A stretch of 64,000 nucleotides of DNA. Source: Paraburkholderia sp. (GTDB taxonomy: Bacteria > Pseudomonadota > Gammaproteobacteria > Burkholderiales > Burkholderiaceae). Where the stretch lies: assembly GCF_028283785.1 (NCBI RefSeq), contig NZ_JAPWKB010000015.1:62001-126000 (forward strand). Reading direction: 5' to 3'. This document shows positions 61,420 through 64,000 of the stretch, piece after piece. The translations under genes and the position numbers were made by a program. Within the stretch, counting starts at the first letter, position 1. Every line of letters begins with the position of its first letter. The notes beneath the pieces are model-generated. The model worked only from the letters and a program-made list of their open reading frames with translations. It was not told the origin of the DNA and made no database searches.

Positions 61420-61665
61420 CTAGCGCAGGTTATAGCGCGCCTGAAGCGCTCCGATGACGTCGGCTGCCGCGCGCATCGCCGCGTTTTCGACGTCGGCGTC
61501 CCTGCGATCGCGGTGGATATAGTGGATATCCCAATTGCAGCCCGCTTCGTCGTCCTCGTGTTCATGAAGGCCGGTGGGAATCCATCCGGCGGTTTCCGGC
61601 CTCGCATCGAGTGCCTGAACGACGATGGCCAGCAGTTCCCGCTCCGTCTTGAGCTCGCGCGACAT
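61420..61665 (-). CDS. Small hypothetical protein, 81 aa
   Basis: An 81-residue acidic protein starting at ATG 61665 with AGGAG 6-7 bases upstream. It contains LKTERELLAIVVQALDARP and a His/Asp-rich CNWDIHYIHRDR segment. It lies 72 bases upstream of the 81-residue paralogue gene on the same strand and could be co-transcribed. No family recognised. Confidence 0.65.
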   Translation of the reverse strand: MSRELKTERELLAIVVQALDARPETAGWIPTGLHEHEDDEAGCNWDIHYIHRDRRDADVENAAMRAAADVIGALQARYNLR

Positions 61666-61758
61666 GGCTGTCTCCTGTGGATGCTGCGTGGTCGCAGCGT
61701 CTGTCCCGTGACTTGCAAGGACTTTGGAGAGCACTGTACACCTTGCCGCGCGTCCGGT

Positions 61759-62157
61759 TCAGGGACGGAAAGCGACGCAATCGATTTCGACCAGCGCATC
61801 GCGCGCGAGGCCGGTCACGCCGATACAGGTGCGCGCCGGCAATTTTCCAGGCGGGAAATACGCGGCGTAGACGGCGTTCATGGTCGGATAGTCGCGCTTG
61901 AAATCGGTCAGGTAGATCCGCACCGACAGCACGTTGTCGAGTCCGAGGCCGGTGCCTTTGAGCACCAGGATCAGGTTGTCCATCACGCGCTTCGTCTGGG
62001 CGGCGACGCCTTCGGGAAGCGGCGCGGAATCGTCTTCGGGCAAAGTCGGCATCTGGCCGGTCAGGAACACCCAGTTGCCGTGCTCGGTGGCATGCGAGAA
62101 CGGCGCGACCGGTGTCGGTGCGCCTTCGACCATCCAGAACTTCGTCTGCGAATCCAT
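61759..62157 (-). CDS. RidA (YjgF/YER057c/UK114) family protein
   Basis: A 132-residue RidA-family protein. The N-terminal block PFSHATEHGNWVFLTGQMP, central KRVMDNLILVLKGTGLGLDNVLSVRIYLTDF and the catalytic-type Arg in LPARTCIGVTGL place it in the family. RidA deaminates reactive enamine and imine intermediates such as 2-aminoacrylate. The YxxYF and ARTCIGV pattern suits the Rid4-7 subgroups rather than canonical RidA, though this is uncertain. Single gene. Confidence 0.9.
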   Translation of the reverse strand: MDSQTKFWMVEGAPTPVAPFSHATEHGNWVFLTGQMPTLPEDDSAPLPEGVAAQTKRVMDNLILVLKGTGLGLDNVLSVRIYLTDFKRDYPTMNAVYAAYFPPGKLPARTCIGVTGLARDALVEIDCVAFRP

Positions 62158-62515
62158 CTGCCGTCACTCCATTGAAAAATGCAATACGGTTACGAAAAGG
62201 CCGCGATGCGCGCTGCCGTCGATCCGGTATTGTGCATCGCCAATTTTCGACGCCCGGCTGACACCGGCCCGCCGTCGCGGTGCCCGGGCTGATTGACCAA
62301 TCACCCGACGAAACCGCGCCGAACCCTCCGCCAACCCTGCTTTTTCGGCAAAGGAGGCGTCGGAATCTATCACTTGTTCACGCGATTTTGGATTTCTACG
62401 ATCGGTTCGAACCGTAGGGCGCACGCTGCATGTCCCGCCCTACTCGCGCGGCACACCGCGTCAGGGTTGCCGGATTCCGGCAGCCGCTCATCGATGCTCT
62501 CACCGGATCTGGACA
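62158..62515. other. Intergenic region between divergent genes
   Basis: About 360 bases between the RidA-family gene and the MFS gene, which diverge. It should hold both promoters. No gene or clear operator was recognised. Confidence 0.5.
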
Positions 62516-63766
62516 ATGATTGCTGGCACTGAACCCCGCACCAAACGGACACTGGTTTTTATCCTTCTGTACATCGGCTACTGCATTTCGTACATCGACC
62601 GTTCCGCCGTGTCGCTGTCGCTGACGCATATCGGCCACGACTTCCATCTGAATCCGGCCCAGCTCGGCGTGATCCTGAGCGCGTTTTATCTGAGCTATTC
62701 GATCATGCAGATTCCCGGCGGCTGGCTCGCCGACCGGTTCGGCAGCAAGATCGTCGTGGTGGTGTCGATCGCCTTCTGGTCGGTGTTCACCGTGCTGACC
62801 GGTTTCGCGTGGTCGCTCGCATCGATGATCGCGATCCGCTTTATCTTCGGTCTCGGTGAAGGCGGTTATCCGGCCTCGGCGGTCAAGGGCGTGGTCGAAG
62901 CGTATCCGCGCGCCGAACGCCCCAAGATGTCGTCGCTGCTGATCTCGTCGAACTACGTGGGCAGCTTTATCGCACCGCTGATCATCGCGCCGCTGATTCT
63001 GTTCCTCGGCTGGCGTCATGCGTTTATCGCGATCGGTGCAGCCGGCGTCGTGTTCGCTCTGGTCTATCTGGTGTTCGTGAAGGCGCCCCGCCCGTCGCGC
63101 GACGAAGCCGCCGCACAAGCCGCGCTCAATAGCGGCAAAGCTGGCAAAGGCGGCACCCGTGATCTGCTGAAAATGCCGCTGATGTGGAAAGTGCTGACCG
63201 TGTGGTTCGGTCTGAGCATCGTCAACAAGGGACTCGACGCGTGGATGCCGGCGTACCTGCTGACCGCGCGTCATCTCGATCTGAAATCGGTCGGGCTGCT
63301 GACGCCGCTGCCGTTTATCACCGCGAGCATCGCGACGGCGATCGGCGGCTGGGTGATGACGCGCTTCTTCGACGGCCGCGAGAAGTATCTGATGATGGGT
63401 TGCTGTGCGATTACCGGCGTGTTCCTGTATCTGATGTACACCGCGCACACGGTAGCCGGCGTGATCGCGTTTCAGTCGATCGTCTACTTCTTCAAATCGT
63501 TCGTGTTCGCCGCCGCATTCGCGCTGCCCACCAAGATCTTGCCGCAGCGGCTGGTGGGAACGGGTATCGGCATGGTGAATTTCGGTGGACAGGTGGCCGG
63601 TTTCGTCGCGCCGCTGATGATCGGTCTGCTGGTCTCGCACTACGACAGCTACGACTCCGCGTTTATCTTCCTGATCGCTTCCACCGCGATGGCCACGCTG
63701 GTCAGCCTGACGATCAACGCGTCCCGAATCCGCGACGTGCAACTCGCGAACGAAGCGGAAGCCTGA
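62516..63766 (+). CDS. MFS transporter (ACS family, anion:cation symporter type)
   Basis: A 416-residue MFS permease with twelve predicted membrane helices. The segments GYCISYIDRSAVSLSL, GGWLADRFGSKIVVVVS and FGLGEGGYPASAVKGVVEAYPRAERPK are typical of the ACS/hexuronate and phthalate-type symporters. It probably imports an organic anion. The next gene is a LysR regulator on the same strand, separated by a short hairpin. Substrate not determined. Confidence 0.92.
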   Translation: MIAGTEPRTKRTLVFILLYIGYCISYIDRSAVSLSLTHIGHDFHLNPAQLGVILSAFYLSYSIMQIPGGWLADRFGSKIVVVVSIAFWSVFTVLTGFAWSLASMIAIRFIFGLGEGGYPASAVKGVVEAYPRAERPKMSSLLISSNYVGSFIAPLIIAPLILFLGWRHAFIAIGAAGVVFALVYLVFVKAPRPSRDEAAAQAALNSGKAGKGGTRDLLKMPLMWKVLTVWFGLSIVNKGLDAWMPAYLLTARHLDLKSVGLLTPLPFITASIATAIGGWVMTRFFDGREKYLMMGCCAITGVFLYLMYTAHTVAGVIAFQSIVYFFKSFVFAAAFALPTKILPQRLVGTGIGMVNFGGQVAGFVAPLMIGLLVSHYDSYDSAFIFLIASTAMATLVSLTINASRIRDVQLANEAEA

Positions 63767-63777
63767 GCCACGCACCG

Positions 63778-63794
63778 GCCCGGAGTCTCCGGGC
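63778..63794. terminator. Candidate terminator hairpin after MFS gene
   Basis: GCCCGGA pairs perfectly with TCCGGGC around a 3-base loop, 12 bases after the MFS stop codon. There is no clear T-run, so it may be weak. Confidence 0.5.
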
Positions 63795-63833
63795 TATGAT
63801 TGGGCGGTCCATCACTTGTCGTCCGTCCGCCCA

Positions 63834-64000
63834 ATGAATCCGCGCATTCTGCAAGAAGCCGCCGTCCGCTATTTTCTCGAAGTCGTCAACACCGGCTCGA
63901 TCAGCGATGCGGCGGCCAAACTGCACGTCGTGCCGTCGGCGGTCAGCCGGCAGATCAGCCGCCTCGAAAGCGAACTGAACGCCACACTGTTCGAGCGTCA
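63834..64000 (+). CDS. LysR-family regulator, partial (runs off right edge)
   Basis: The N-terminal 55 residues of a LysR regulator (MNPRILQEAAVRYFLEVVNTGS, then SDAAAKLHVVPSAVSRQISRLESELNATLFER), the classic winged helix-turn-helix. The rest lies outside the window. It probably regulates the adjacent MFS transporter gene or a neighbouring operon. Confidence 0.93.
   Translation, partial: MNPRILQEAAVRYFLEVVNTGSISDAAAKLHVVPSAVSRQISRLESELNATLFER

Overview
The window looks like a chromosomal segment of a free-living or plant- and soil-associated member of the Burkholderiales, most likely Paraburkholderia or a close relative. The support is high GC with strong third-position GC bias (long meaningless antisense open frames lie opposite most genes), many LysR, GntR-FCD and AraC regulators, and a catabolic gene content of ureides, organosulfur compounds and oxalate. 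I see no rRNA, tRNA, CRISPR array, insertion sequence or phage gene. The left edge cuts a membrane protein gene and the right edge cuts a LysR gene.

Layout. 1-2.8 kb: envelope proteins (MipA/OmpV family, small lipoproteins). 2.8-12.2 kb: a compact minus-strand operon that I read as uptake and complete hydrolysis of biuret, and probably triuret. In transcription order it encodes allophanate hydrolase (atzF), a BMP-type substrate-binding protein, two permeases, biuret hydrolase (biuH), a double-NBD ATPase, a second BiuH-like cysteine hydrolase (candidate triuret hydrolase), an AtzH-like protein and a GntR-FCD regulator. 12.5-27.6 kb: an organosulfur region. It has a tightly overlapping plus-strand operon (SsuD-like flavin monooxygenase, class II aldolase, thiol dioxygenase, four-domain rhodanese), a LysR regulator, an acyl-CoA-dehydrogenase-fold flavoprotein, an ABC importer, and four substrate-binding proteins of which three are SsuA-like paralogues.

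27.7-45.6 kb is a mixed region: cbpA-cbpM co-chaperones, a secreted GH-A-type glycosidase preceded by a LacI-type operator, an Old Yellow Enzyme reductase, an AttEFGH-like ABC exporter with a lipocalin-like partner, a MurR/RpiR regulator, a thioredoxin-fold protein, a PhzF-family protein, and glycogen synthase. 45.6-59.1 kb is an oxalate-catabolism island: two formyl-CoA transferases (one frameshifted), oxalyl-CoA decarboxylase, a GntR-FCD regulator, an OxlT-like antiporter, the transhydrogenase genes pntA and pntB (pntB frameshifted), a ketopantoate-reductase-like protein, a lone PAS-domain protein and an 84-residue unknown. A shared motif, GTGATATAY followed by an RTAT-like segment, lies upstream of frc, oxc and the GntR gene and is a good candidate operator for one oxalate regulon. 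59.5-64 kb holds small unknown genes, an AraC regulator, a RidA-family protein, an MFS permease and the start of a LysR gene.

The most interesting points are the biuret/triuret operon with a BMP-type transporter, the four-rhodanese protein translationally coupled to a thiol dioxygenase, the candidate oxalate operator seen three times, and two one-base frameshifts 5 kb apart in pntB and the second frc, which could be real decay or sequencing error. No database search was possible. All family calls rest on motifs, lengths and context.
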